Shown in pieces: positions 51,459-60,420 of a stretch of DNA of 64,000 nucleotides. Within the stretch, counting starts at the first letter, position 1; each line of letters begins with the position of its first letter. The stretch is taken from NCBI GenBank assembly GCA_025350465.1, contig JANXXU010000024.1, forward strand, positions 1-64,000. Direction: 5' to 3'. The notes beneath the pieces were generated by a model. The model was not told where the DNA came from and did no database searches. It saw only the letters and a list, made by a program, of their open reading frames with translations. Origin of the DNA: Alphaproteobacteria bacterium. GTDB lineage: Bacteria; Pseudomonadota; Alphaproteobacteria; Micropepsales; Micropepsaceae. The translations under genes were made by a program, and so were the position numbers.

Positions 51459-52859
51459 ATGCAGCGAAACAGGCCCTACTTCTTTTGCGGCATCGGCGGC
51501 AGCGGAATGCTGCCCTTGGCGCTAATCGTCCAGGCGCGGGGCCACGCGGTCGAAGGCTCCGACCGCGCGCTCGACCAGGGGCGGACGGCCGACAAGTTCG
51601 AGTTCCTGCGGGCGCGCGGGATCAAGCTTTTCCCCCAGGACGGCAGCGGCGTGACCAGAAGCGAGCAGATCGTGGTTACCTCGGCTGCGGTCGAAGAGAC
51701 CGTGCCGGACATTCAGGCCGCGCGGCGCGTGGGCGCAGAGCTTTCCTCGCGCGCGGCGCTGTTGGCGCAATTGTTCAATGCCGCGCCCAGAGCCATTGCC
51801 GTCGGCGGCACCAGCGGCAAGTCGACGACCACCGGCATGCTGGGCTGGATCTTGTACAGCGCCGGCCTCGATCCCACGGTCATGAACGGCGCGGTGATGA
51901 AGAACTTCATGACGGCGTCGACACCGTTCGCGAGCGCAGTCGTCGGCAAAGGCGACATCTTCGTCAGCGAAGTCGACGAGAGCGACGGTTCGATTGCGCA
52001 ATATCGTCCCCGCATCGCCGTCCTCAACAACATCTCGCTCGACCACAAGTCGATGGACGAGCTGCGGGCACTTTTCCGCGATTTCGTTGCCAAGGCCGAG
52101 ATCGCCGTGCTCAACTTAGACAACGCGGAAACCGCTGCGCTTGCGGCGAAAGTCGCACCGCAGAAGGTCCTCACCTACAGCTTGAGCGACCCCGGCGCGC
52201 ACCTTTTCGCGGATAAATTGACGCCGGCGCCCGCCGGAATCACATTCGAGGTCAGAGAACGCGAGGCCAATGCCGCCGTTACGGTTCATCTGCGCGTTCC
52301 AGGCGCGCACAATGTCGCCAATGCTTTGGCTGCACTCGGTGCGGCACGCGCGGTCGGCGTCGACCTCGGCGTTGCGGCTGCAGCACTTGAAACGTTTTCG
52401 GGAATTCGGCGCCGGCTCGAGATCGTCGGCGAAGCCAACGGCATCGCCGTCATCGACGACTTTGCGCACAACCCCGACAAGATCGCGGCGACCCTTGCGA
52501 CCTTGCATGCGTTTCCCGGACGATTGCTGATGATGTTTCAACCTCACGGGTTCGGGCCGCTGCGGTTGATGAAAGACGCTTTCATCGATTGCTTCGGCAC
52601 GAATATGCGCGGCGGCGATGTATTGGTGATGCCGGAGCCGGTCTATTTCGGAGGCACGACGAGCCGCACGGTGTCGAGCGCCGACATTGTGAGCGGTGTC
52701 CGCGCGCGCGGTCACCAGGCTTACGCATTTGCGGAACGCGCGGCCTGCGGGGACAAATTGATCGAACTGGCGCAAAGGGGCGACCGCATCGTGATCATGG
52801 GTGCGCGCGACGACACGCTGTCGACATTTGCCGCCGAATTGCTGCGCCGCCTGAGTTAG
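51459..52859 (+). CDS. mpl: Mur ligase of the MurC/Mpl family (likely Mpl)
   Basis: This 466-residue Mur ligase has an N-terminal Rossmann domain (GIGGSGM), a P-loop [10 protein letters not shown], a central ATPase domain and a C-terminal domain with DDFAHNP. Mpl joins UDP-MurNAc to recycled murein tripeptide. Its location next to an LD-carboxypeptidase, away from a division cluster, favours Mpl over MurC. The distinction cannot be proven by sequence alone here. Confidence 0.8.
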   Translation: MQRNRPYFFCGIGGSGMLPLALIVQARGHAVEGSDRALDQGRTADKFEFLRARGIKLFPQDGSGVTRSEQIVVTSAAVEETVPDIQAARRVGAELSSRAALLAQLFNAAPRAIAVGGTSGKSTTTGMLGWILYSAGLDPTVMNGAVMKNFMTASTPFASAVVGKGDIFVSEVDESDGSIAQYRPRIAVLNNISLDHKSMDELRALFRDFVAKAEIAVLNLDNAETAALAAKVAPQKVLTYSLSDPGAHLFADKLTPAPAGITFEVREREANAAVTVHLRVPGAHNVANALAALGAARAVGVDLGVAAAALETFSGIRRRLEIVGEANGIAVIDDFAHNPDKIAATLATLHAFPGRLLMMFQPHGFGPLRLMKDAFIDCFGTNMRGGDVLVMPEPVYFGGTTSRTVSSADIVSGVRARGHQAYAFAERAACGDKLIELAQRGDRIVIMGARDDTLSTFAAELLRRLS

Positions 52860-52912
52860 CCTTGCCCCGGTTTTTTGCGGTTTGAGCGAATCCGCTTTAT
52901 GACCTCTGCGCC

Positions 52913-53329
52913 ATGATCCGCATTACTGACGCCATTTCGATCGACGAGAGCGAGCTTGAGGAAAGCTTCGTGCGCGCGTCGGGCCCCGGAGGCCAAAACG
53001 TCAACAAGCTGTCGACGGCGGTGCAGCTGCGTTTCGACATGCGCCGGTCGCCCAATTTGCCCGGCGATATGAGGGTGCGCGCCGAACGGCTCGCCGGGCG
53101 GAGACTGACCAAGGACGGCGTAATCGTGCTCATCGCACAACGCCACCGGACGCAGGAGCGCAACCGCGCCGATGCGCTCGAGCGCTTGGTTGCATTGCTT
53201 CAGGAAGCGGCCGTTCGACCAACCCCGCGCCGGGCGACGCGGCCGACGCGCGCCTCTCGCGAGCGGCGCATCGACGCGAAGAAACGCCGCGGCGACGTCA
53301 AACGTCTGCGCAAACCCGACTCCGATTAG
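52913..53329 (+). CDS. arfB: alternative ribosome-rescue factor ArfB (YaeJ)
   Basis: This 138-residue protein has the release-factor GGQ motif (GPGGQNVNK) and a basic C-terminal tail rich in Arg and Lys, which enters the mRNA channel of stalled ribosomes. ArfB hydrolyses peptidyl-tRNA on non-stop complexes. Its end overlaps the convergent M20 gene by 4 bp. Confidence 0.93.
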   Translation: MIRITDAISIDESELEESFVRASGPGGQNVNKLSTAVQLRFDMRRSPNLPGDMRVRAERLAGRRLTKDGVIVLIAQRHRTQERNRADALERLVALLQEAAVRPTPRRATRPTRASRERRIDAKKRRGDVKRLRKPDSD

Positions 53330-54750
53330 CGTGCGCCACGCGTGTAGTGATCGGCGACGATCTGCGCGATCGCCATCGTCACGCGCTTGCCGGTCGGGAT
53401 GTGAAGAAATTCGTTCGGTCCGTGGGCGTTCGAATGCGGACCAAGGACGCCGGTTACGACAAACTGCGTTTCCGGAAACTTTTCACCCAGCATCGTCATG
53501 AACGGAATGCTGCCGCCCTCGCCCATATAGACCGGCGGTTTGCCGAACGCAGTTTCGGACGCGCGCGCCACAGAGGCTTCGAGCCATGGCGCCAAAGCCG
53601 GTGCATCCCAGCCGGTCGAGCCGCGATCGAGCTTGGCTTCGACCTGCGCATGATAAGGCGGCGCTTCTTCCAGCGTCTTTTTCAAAACGGCAACAGCCGA
53701 CGCGCCGTCGAGGGTCGGCGGCAAGCGTAAACTGAGTTTCAAGGTCGTGTAGGGCAACAACACGTTGCCTGCTTCCGGAACGGGGGTGAGGCCATCGCCG
53801 CCAATGACCGCCAGTTGCGGACGCCAGGTTCGATTAAGGACCAGCTCCGTCAGATCGTCGCCCATCGGCAAGGTGCCGCCCGTCAGGGGCAGTTTGGAAT
53901 AGACCTCAGGGCCCAAGACCTTGGCCGCATCGCGGGCTTGCTGGATGCGCTGAGGCGGTACCTGGACATAGAGCTCGTCCAGCAGAATCTTGCCGGTCGC
54001 TTCATCTTCGATGCGCGACAGGAGTCGGCGCGCGATACGGAAGCTCGACGGCACGATGCCGGAGGCGTCGCCGGAATGGACGCCCTCGTTCAGCACCCGT
54101 ACCGTCAGCGTGCCCATGGCCAAACCGCGTAGCGATGTCGTCAGCCATAGCTGATCGTAATTGCCGCAACCGGAATCGAGGCAGACGACGAGGGAAGGCG
54201 TACCGATCTTCGTCGCCAAATGATCGATGTAGAACGGCAGGTCGTAGCTGCCGGATTCTTCGCATGCCTCGATGATCAGCACGCAGCGCGCATGCGGGAC
54301 GCGCTGATCCTTCAGCGCCAGCAACGCCGAAAGTGCGCCGTACATCGCATAACCGTCGTCAGCGCCGCCACGGCCGTAGAGCTTCTCGTCCTTGATCACC
54401 GGTGTCCACGGCCCGAAACCGTCCCACCAGCCCTTCATCTCCGGCTGCTTGTCGAGATGGCCGTACAGCAAAACGGTGTCCGATCCTTCGCCGGGGACGT
54501 CGATGAAGATCAGCGGCGTGCGGCCCGGCAAGCGCACGACCTCAAGCGTCGCACCCTTGAGCGTTTCGATCCTCACGCGCGCCCAGCGCTCCATCAGCCT
54601 GACGGCATCCTCCATGTAGCCGTGCCTGGCCCAGTCGACGTCGTAGGCCGGCGATTTGTTCGGAATCTTGATGTAGTCGACGAGCGAAGGAACGACGGCG
54701 TCGTCCCAGATCTTGCCGACGAATTTCTTGAGCGACGCGGTATCGAGCAT
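53326..54750 (-). CDS. M20-family dipeptidase/carboxypeptidase
   Basis: This 474-residue metallopeptidase has metal-binding motifs YGHLDKQPE, GRGGADDGYA and EACEESGS, with the lid/dimerisation domain in the middle. It should hydrolyse dipeptides or N-acyl amino acids in the cytoplasm. The preceding SDR gene ends 5 bp upstream, so the two are probably co-transcribed. Confidence 0.92.
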   Translation of the reverse strand: MLDTASLKKFVGKIWDDAVVPSLVDYIKIPNKSPAYDVDWARHGYMEDAVRLMERWARVRIETLKGATLEVVRLPGRTPLIFIDVPGEGSDTVLLYGHLDKQPEMKGWWDGFGPWTPVIKDEKLYGRGGADDGYAMYGALSALLALKDQRVPHARCVLIIEACEESGSYDLPFYIDHLATKIGTPSLVVCLDSGCGNYDQLWLTTSLRGLAMGTLTVRVLNEGVHSGDASGIVPSSFRIARRLLSRIEDEATGKILLDELYVQVPPQRIQQARDAAKVLGPEVYSKLPLTGGTLPMGDDLTELVLNRTWRPQLAVIGGDGLTPVPEAGNVLLPYTTLKLSLRLPPTLDGASAVAVLKKTLEEAPPYHAQVEAKLDRGSTGWDAPALAPWLEASVARASETAFGKPPVYMGEGGSIPFMTMLGEKFPETQFVVTGVLGPHSNAHGPNEFLHIPTGKRVTMAIAQIVADHYTRGAR

Positions 54751-54754
54751 CGCT

Positions 54755-55537
54755 CTAGCGCCGCATCACGAACGGGAGGGTCGAAGTCAAACCACCGTCG
54801 ACCGGATAGGCCTGGCCGTTGACGTAAGAGGCCTCGTCGGAGACCAAGAACAACGCCATTGCGGCGATCTCCTCCGGATGGCCATAGCGCGCGGTCGGAT
54901 TGAGTTGACCGATCTTGCCCTCGTTGCCGCGGGCGCGCGCGCCGTCAAAGATCGTCTTGGTCATTCCGGTTTCGATCAAGCCCGGGCAAATCGCGTTGAC
55001 ACGCACGCCGGTGCCATAGAGTTCGTTCGCCACGTTCTGAACGAGCGAAATCACGCCCGCCTTTGAAGCCGAATAAGGTGTCGGTCCGGCGTTGGCGCGA
55101 ATGCCGGCGACCGACGCGGTGCAGACGATCGAGCCCTTTTTCTGCCGAATCATGTGCGGCGCGACATGCTTGATCGCCAAAAACGGTCCGATCAGATTGA
55201 CGCGCAAGACGTCCAGCCATTGTTCGACAGTCTGCTCTACCACCGGGACATAGCCGCCGGAGATGCCGGCGTTGGCGTAGATGGCGTCAAGCCCGCCGAA
55301 CTCCTTCACCGCGCGATCGACATAGGCCTTGACCTCTGCCTCGACGCCGACATCGGCGGTCATGGCGAGCGCCCGCCCGCCGGCCTTGGCGATCATTTCG
55401 ACCGTCTCATGAACGGCGTCCGCTTTATCGACGCAGAGCACCGCCGCACCCTCGCGCGCGAAGGCCTTGGCCGAAGCCCGTCCGATACCCGATCCCGCGC
55501 CGGTGACGATCGCCCGCTTGCCCTGGAGCCGTGCCAT
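54755..55537 (-). CDS. short-chain dehydrogenase/reductase
   Basis: This 260-residue classical SDR has the cofactor motif TGAGSGIGRA, the NAG motif and catalytic Tyr-x3-Lys in YSASKAG. The acidic D at the end of the second strand (LCVDKAD) favours NAD. The substrate is unknown. It forms a likely operon with the M20 peptidase gene. Confidence 0.9.
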   Translation of the reverse strand: MARLQGKRAIVTGAGSGIGRASAKAFAREGAAVLCVDKADAVHETVEMIAKAGGRALAMTADVGVEAEVKAYVDRAVKEFGGLDAIYANAGISGGYVPVVEQTVEQWLDVLRVNLIGPFLAIKHVAPHMIRQKKGSIVCTASVAGIRANAGPTPYSASKAGVISLVQNVANELYGTGVRVNAICPGLIETGMTKTIFDGARARGNEGKIGQLNPTARYGHPEEIAAMALFLVSDEASYVNGQAYPVDGGLTSTLPFVMRR

Positions 55538-55670
55538 GCTTCGTTCCTCATCTCTGTGGTGGTCTGCGCAATCTTAGAGCGCGCCGCGCGCGAAACCTAG
55601 CGGGGCGCCCGCGCAAACGTCATGGATCGCAGGTTGGAGGGTTGCGCGAGCCGTGGCATGTTCAGCGCCC

Positions 55671-55925
55671 ATGGGGGAGATCCATACCGTCACGCTGGTG
55701 CTTGAGGCCGCTGCCCTTTATGGCGCGACCGGCGTTCTCTTTGCGCTCGCCTTCTTGACTGTCGGCATCGGGCGCATCGACCCGGGCGCTCGCGGCAGCG
55801 GGCTTGGGTTTCGGTTGACGATCCTGCCCGGTGTCGTCGCGCTCTGGCCTCTGATGCTGGTGCGCTGGATCGTCGGCGGCGCGCCGCACGGCGGCGATGC
55901 ACGCGACGATAAGGGTGTGCGCTGA
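55671..55925 (+). CDS. small membrane protein, first gene of the Rieske operon
   Basis: This protein of about 84 residues has two transmembrane helices (about residues 8-30 and 44-62) and a short polar tail. No family was recognised with confidence. ATG at 55671 is used; GTG at 55653 is possible and is nearer to a GGAGG. Its stop overlaps the ATG of the next small gene. The tight packing suggests a subunit of the membrane redox protein downstream. Confidence 0.65.
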   Translation: MGEIHTVTLVLEAAALYGATGVLFALAFLTVGIGRIDPGARGSGLGFRLTILPGVVALWPLMLVRWIVGGAPHGGDARDDKGVR

Positions 55926-56059
55926 TGCGGCGGTGGCAACGGCGCGCTCACTTGTGGCTCTGGCTTGCCGTTGCGGGCGTCGTCACGACAGTGCTCGTCG
56001 CACTGGTCGAGGATCAACCGCGGCTTGGCGAATTCCCGTCTGGCTTTCACCAACAATAG
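55925..56059 (+). CDS. 44-residue single-helix membrane protein
   Basis: This small protein starts with a basic stretch (MRRWQRRAH), has one transmembrane helix (about residues 9-28) and ends in a polar tail. It overlaps the previous stop codon as TGATG and lies 9 bp before the ferric-reductase/Rieske gene. It follows the positive-inside rule. No homologue is recognised, but its position makes it a likely small subunit. Confidence 0.55.
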   Translation: MRRWQRRAHLWLWLAVAGVVTTVLVALVEDQPRLGEFPSGFHQQ

Positions 56060-56068
56060 AATCGAACG

Positions 56069-57118
56069 ATGGCCGCGACATATACTCCCGTCCACTGGAA
56101 CCGACATAAGAAGATCTACGATCTCGGCATCGGCGCCGGCATCGCGCTCTATATAGGCGTCTTCATCGCCGTCGCGAGCGCCACCGGAAGTGCGAGCGCC
56201 AACACGAGTCCCGAAATCCTGATCATCAGCGCGCTTGGCGCCTGTGCCTTCTTCATGCTGCACGTGATTTTGGCGATAGGTCCATTGGCGCGGCTTTCAC
56301 CGGCGTTTCTGCCGCTGCTCTACAACCGGCGCCATCTTGGCGTCAGCTTCTTCTTGATCGCGTTCTCGCACGCGGCCTACGCGACGATCTGGTATCACGC
56401 TTATGGCGTGCTCAACCCGCTTGTCTCGCTGTTCGTTTCGAACCCGCGTTACGACGCGATCGGTTCGTTTCCCTTCGAGTCGCTCGGCGCTTTCGCTCTG
56501 CTCATTTTCTTCGTCATGGCGGCGACGAGTCACGATTTCTGGCTGAACAATCTTTCCGCCGTGGTCTGGAAGAGTGTGCATATGCTCATTTACCCGGCCT
56601 ATGCGCTCGTCGTGCTCCACGTGTTGCTGGGCGCGGCAAGCGGCCATGGCGGCAGCGCGCTCTATGTGTGGACGGTAGCGGCGGGCTTCGCGGCGATCGT
56701 GACACTGCACGTGACCGCCGGCGTCGTTCAATATCTTCGCGACAAATCACACGAGCGGATGATCGCCGTCGGCTGGATCGACGCCGGTCCCGCGCGCGAG
56801 ATTCCCGAAAACTGTGCGCGTGTCGTGTCAGTGCCGGGGGGCGAAGGGATCGCGGTGTTTCGTTATGACGGCAAAGTCTCGGCGGTCAGCAACCGGTGCG
56901 CCCATCAGATGGGGCCCTTGGGCGAAGGGCGCATCGTCGACGGCTGCATCACCTGCCCCTGGCACGGCTGGCAATACGATCCGGCGACAGGGCGCTCACC
57001 GCCGCCGTTCGTCGAGAAAGTGGCGACCTATGACGTGCGCATGGCAAGCGGACGTGTGTTCGTCAATCCCAAACCGAATGCGTTGGGCACGCCGGCCGAA
57101 CCGGCGAAGATCGGGTAG
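56069..57118 (+). CDS. ferric-reductase-like transmembrane domain fused to a Rieske domain
   Basis: This 349-residue protein has about six N-terminal helices of the ferric reductase-like (haem b) type, with candidate haem histidines in FSHAAYA, YHAYG, VHML and LHVLLG. A C-terminal Rieske 2Fe-2S domain follows, with ligands Cys277, His279, Cys296 and His299 (C-x-H-x16-C-x2-H). The domain order predicts electron flow between a membrane haem and a cytoplasmic 2Fe-2S centre. The substrate and partner are unknown. It is the core of a four-gene operon. Confidence 0.88.
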   Translation: MAATYTPVHWNRHKKIYDLGIGAGIALYIGVFIAVASATGSASANTSPEILIISALGACAFFMLHVILAIGPLARLSPAFLPLLYNRRHLGVSFFLIAFSHAAYATIWYHAYGVLNPLVSLFVSNPRYDAIGSFPFESLGAFALLIFFVMAATSHDFWLNNLSAVVWKSVHMLIYPAYALVVLHVLLGAASGHGGSALYVWTVAAGFAAIVTLHVTAGVVQYLRDKSHERMIAVGWIDAGPAREIPENCARVVSVPGGEGIAVFRYDGKVSAVSNRCAHQMGPLGEGRIVDGCITCPWHGWQYDPATGRSPPPFVEKVATYDVRMASGRVFVNPKPNALGTPAEPAKIG

Positions 57119-57121
57119 ACG

Positions 57122-57865
57122 ATGAGCGCGCGCGAATTCTATGTCGGCTATCTGTCGATGCCGCCGCGGCTCAGGTGGACCGTGCGGGGGCTGGTGTTGC
57201 TGTTGCTTGCGCTTGTCGCACTCGACGCGTGGCTTGTCGCGTCCATGCAGCCGGCGGCCGGCAAGGGCACGTGGGCCGACGCGCCGCAGGAATATGCGGG
57301 TACGCTGACGCGCCGGCCCTATCCGATGCTGCGGGTCAAGACGCAGGCGGGAATCAAGACCTATTTGCTTGTGTCGGACGAAAAGCGCGGCGCGGAGGCG
57401 GCGCTGGGCGTCACGCCGGACGGGCCGGTCAAGCTTTCGGGCTTTCCGATCACACGCTCCGGGCTCGGCATGATCGAACTCGCGGCCAACGATGTTGCCG
57501 TCATTTCCGAAACGGCGGCAATCGAAGAGCCCGCGCGCGAGGTCCATGGGACCGTCACACTCGAGGGCGAAATCGTCGATTCCAAATGCTGGCTCGGCGT
57601 CATGCGCCCCGGCGAAGGGCACTTGCACAAAGCCTGCGCCAGCCTGTGTATTCGCGGCGGCATCCCGCCGATGTTCGTCACCCGCGGGCGCGGCAGCGAT
57701 GTGCCGGCACTGATGCTGCTGACGCAAGCCGACGGGAGCGCCGTGCCGCCGGAGTTGATCATCCCGTTCGTCGCCGACGCCGTGCGCGTGACGGGTACCA
57801 TCGAAAAACGCGGCGATCTTTGGGTGCTCAAGGCGGACTTGTCGACGCTGGCGCGCATCAAATAG
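57122..57865 (+). CDS. membrane-anchored protein with Cys-His-Cys-Cys motif
   Basis: This 247-residue protein has one N-terminal helix (about residues 19-41) and an extracytoplasmic beta-rich domain. A conserved-looking motif runs from Cys156 to Cys176 (C-x10-H-x-H-x2-C-x3-C), followed by RGGIPPMF. It could bind a metal or cofactor. No known family was assigned. It starts 3 bp after the Rieske gene and is probably its extracytoplasmic partner. Confidence 0.75.
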   Translation: MSAREFYVGYLSMPPRLRWTVRGLVLLLLALVALDAWLVASMQPAAGKGTWADAPQEYAGTLTRRPYPMLRVKTQAGIKTYLLVSDEKRGAEAALGVTPDGPVKLSGFPITRSGLGMIELAANDVAVISETAAIEEPAREVHGTVTLEGEIVDSKCWLGVMRPGEGHLHKACASLCIRGGIPPMFVTRGRGSDVPALMLLTQADGSAVPPELIIPFVADAVRVTGTIEKRGDLWVLKADLSTLARIK

Positions 57866-57955
57866 CGGTGCGAATCGAATTTGCCGTCAGTAAGCGGAGC
57901 GCCACTTGCATCGCGGGGCGCCACATTGGTCATCATCAAATGATGAGGACGCGCC

Positions 57956-58423
57956 ATGCATTTTCGTATCTGCGGAATCGATCCCACGCCCTTTCGACAT
58001 TTGTTCGGATTGAGCGATGACGAGCTGACGCGCCACCGCGCCAAGCGTTATGTCGCGGACACCAAGCCCGGTTATCCCTGCCGCATCTCGCTCGAGGACG
58101 CCGAGCCCGGCGAGGCCATAATCCTCGCGCCCTTCGCGCATCAAACAGCGTCGACGGCCTATCAGTCGGCTGGACCGATTTTCGTACGCGAGAACGCGAC
58201 GGTGCGCTTCGAGGGAGTCGATGTCGTGCCGGAGCAGCTCGCCAGCCGCCTCCTATCGCTGAGGGCTTATGACGAAAGCGGCATGATGATCGATGCCGAT
58301 GTCGTGGAAGGCCGTGAGCTGCGCGCCAACATCAACCGCTTCTTCGGCAACGAGCAGGCCGCCTACATCCACGCCCATTTCGCGCGGCGCGGCTGCTATG
58401 CGGCGCGGATCGACCGCGCCTGA
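57956..58423 (+). CDS. DUF1203 protein
   Basis: This 155-residue cytoplasmic protein matches DUF1203, with the conserved YPCRISLEDAEPGE and HFARRGCYAARI segments. The function is unknown. It lies 90 bp after the Rieske operon and may or may not belong to it. Its end is 5 bp from the convergent gene. Confidence 0.88.
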   Translation: MHFRICGIDPTPFRHLFGLSDDELTRHRAKRYVADTKPGYPCRISLEDAEPGEAIILAPFAHQTASTAYQSAGPIFVRENATVRFEGVDVVPEQLASRLLSLRAYDESGMMIDADVVEGRELRANINRFFGNEQAAYIHAHFARRGCYAARIDRA

Positions 58424-58428
58424 GCGCC

Positions 58429-59595
58429 TCACTGTCCCGGTTCGCCCTCGACGCCGGGCTTGAAGCGGAAGATGTGATAGGGGCGCGAGCCGTCGATGTG
58501 GGCCTTCGATTGAAGCATCACGTCGGGAATGGCGCTGTCGGCAAGGTAGAGATAGCCGGCGGGACCGAAGCTCAACGAATCCGCCCAGCGGATGCGCGAA
58601 TCCTTGATCACCGTCTCGAGCCGGCCGTCGGTCGTCTTGCGCAACACGGCCGAATGCTCGACGTCGGTGATGTAGATGTTGCCGCGCGAATCGCGGCTCA
58701 AGCCATCGCTCAACGGTTTTGGACCCATGCTTTGCAAGCGCGCAGCAAGGTCGGCGTTGTCCAATTTCGGATCGCGCAAATCGGATGTGCGAATGCGAAA
58801 GAGCGTGTCATGGTTCATCGCGGCGTAAACGAGCCACTCGCCGGACGGATCGAGCGTAATACCATCGACGCCGCATTTGAGCTCCAGCAATCCGCCGAAA
58901 AATCGCATGACGCGAACCGGATTGCGGATGAGCCAATTCTGCGGGAAGACGGACGAGTTTCCCTCAAGGACGCGGCGCGCCGAGCCGCTGGCGACGTCGT
59001 AGACGACGATTGCGGGATTGCGGCGAAAGAAGCTGACGTCGGCGATGTAGATCGTCTTACCGTCGGGCGCGATTGCCATATCCTGAAGGAAGGAACCGAG
59101 CTGTGCGATGTCGCTCCCGAAGACATGGTCGTGGACGATTTTGCCCGTCGCGATATCGAAGGCGATAAGGCGCGCCTTGCCCAATCCGTGGTTGCCGGAG
59201 TCGATCGTCCACAGGCGGTTCTGATCGTCGATGCGCACGCCCAAGACCGTGTCGAACAACGATTGCTGCGCGGCGTCGGGAAACGGCCTTATCTCCGGCC
59301 CGATGGCGACGAGCAATTTGTTTCCGGTTGGATGGGACTCCGGATGCACGGTGAAGAAGATGCGACCGTCGGCGGCGACAGCCACGTTGCCGATCGGCTC
59401 ATCATAGGTGACGACCGATTGCAGCGCCGTTATGGGCAATAGCGCGCGGCCGGGATCGAACTCGTAGGGTTTGCCGTCGCCGTAGGTGACGCGCAGATAT
59501 GCCGCCACACCTAAGGCAACGAGCAACAGAAAGATGAAAACTCGGCCGAGAAACCGACCCATCGAACGCCCCACCCCTGAACCCGTGCCGATCAT
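58429..59595 (-). CDS. exported yellow/major royal jelly-like propeller protein
   Basis: This protein of about 388 residues has a signal-anchor helix and a six-bladed propeller. Its motifs, such as GVRIDDQNRLWTIDSG, are typical of the yellow/MRJP and SMP-30-like group, so a lactonase or tautomerase-like role is possible. The ATG at 59595 is used; 59562 is an alternative that leaves the helix intact. Confidence 0.8.
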   Translation of the reverse strand: MIGTGSGVGRSMGRFLGRVFIFLLLVALGVAAYLRVTYGDGKPYEFDPGRALLPITALQSVVTYDEPIGNVAVAADGRIFFTVHPESHPTGNKLLVAIGPEIRPFPDAAQQSLFDTVLGVRIDDQNRLWTIDSGNHGLGKARLIAFDIATGKIVHDHVFGSDIAQLGSFLQDMAIAPDGKTIYIADVSFFRRNPAIVVYDVASGSARRVLEGNSSVFPQNWLIRNPVRVMRFFGGLLELKCGVDGITLDPSGEWLVYAAMNHDTLFRIRTSDLRDPKLDNADLAARLQSMGPKPLSDGLSRDSRGNIYITDVEHSAVLRKTTDGRLETVIKDSRIRWADSLSFGPAGYLYLADSAIPDVMLQSKAHIDGSRPYHIFRFKPGVEGEPGQ

Positions 59596-59679
59596 AGCAC
59601 GCCAGACGCGCGCGGCGGGCGTTGACGGGCTGCGTGCACCCGGTCAGGTTCCGCGCCAGCTGCAACTGTGAGTATTGCG

Positions 59680-60003
59680 ATGCGAAACCTTAGGGCTGTC
59701 GGTGTGATTTCGGCCGTTGTTCTCGTGCTTGCGGCGTGCGGGGACAGCTCAAAACCGCCCGCGCGGCCACCCAGCCCACCTATTCATATGGCGTGTACAA
59801 CCCCTGAGCAGGCAGGGCAAAAGGCCACGGACCTAACAACGAAGCTCGCCGAGGCGGTCACCGCCAAGCGCATGAGCGAGGACGATTATCGCGTGCACAA
59901 CGCGACGCTGCGCGCGGGCCTGCGCGCGTGGGGAGAGAAGCGAGATCTGAAGGCGTATTGCGCGGCGCTCGACAAAGTCGTCAGCGATGCGGCATTGCAG
60001 TAA
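59680..60003 (+). CDS. small lipoprotein of unknown function
   Basis: This protein of about 107 residues has a lipoprotein signal with lipobox LAAC, a proline-rich linker and a helical domain with two cysteines. No family was recognised. GTG at 59668 is an alternative start. The PDZ gene ends 6 bp away on the opposite strand. Confidence 0.6.
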   Translation: MRNLRAVGVISAVVLVLAACGDSSKPPARPPSPPIHMACTTPEQAGQKATDLTTKLAEAVTAKRMSEDDYRVHNATLRAGLRAWGEKRDLKAYCAALDKVVSDAALQ

Positions 60004-60008
60004 CGCCC

Positions 60009-60362
60009 TTAGCGCAGCGGCAGGCTGCGCACGATCTTGACGACCAAGACCTGGCGTTTATCGCGCAAGACGATCAACTCGACGTTCGAGCCCTGCGGAC
60101 CCTGAAGACCGCGCGCGAAGAAATAGAACGGGCCCCCTCCCTTGGAGTAGACGCCGTTGATCGCGATCACGCCGTCGCCGACCTTGAGGCCGGCGCGCGC
60201 CGCGGGCGAGCCCGGCGACACGGTCGATATTGTCGGAAACGGCTGCGCGTCGGCGATCGTGGCGCCGATGGCATAGAGCTCATAAGGCGGCGGGACGTCG
60301 GCCAGCGCTGGGCGAACGACGGTGAAAGCGACAAGCATCAACATGGCGATAGTGCGAAGCAT
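60009..60362 (-). CDS. small exported PDZ-domain protein
   Basis: This 117-residue protein has a signal peptide (about residues 1-21) and a single PDZ domain (GSPAARAGLKVGDGVIAING). It has no protease domain. It may be an adaptor that binds peptide C termini in the periplasm; the partner is unknown. Confidence 0.75.
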   Translation of the reverse strand: MLRTIAMLMLVAFTVVRPALADVPPPYELYAIGATIADAQPFPTISTVSPGSPAARAGLKVGDGVIAINGVYSKGGGPFYFFARGLQGPQGSNVELIVLRDKRQVLVVKIVRSLPLR

Positions 60363-60420
60363 GCTTGCACCTCCTGAACGCGTGATCGGCCCGCATCATC
60401 GTATGAAGTTTGTCCGCTGC

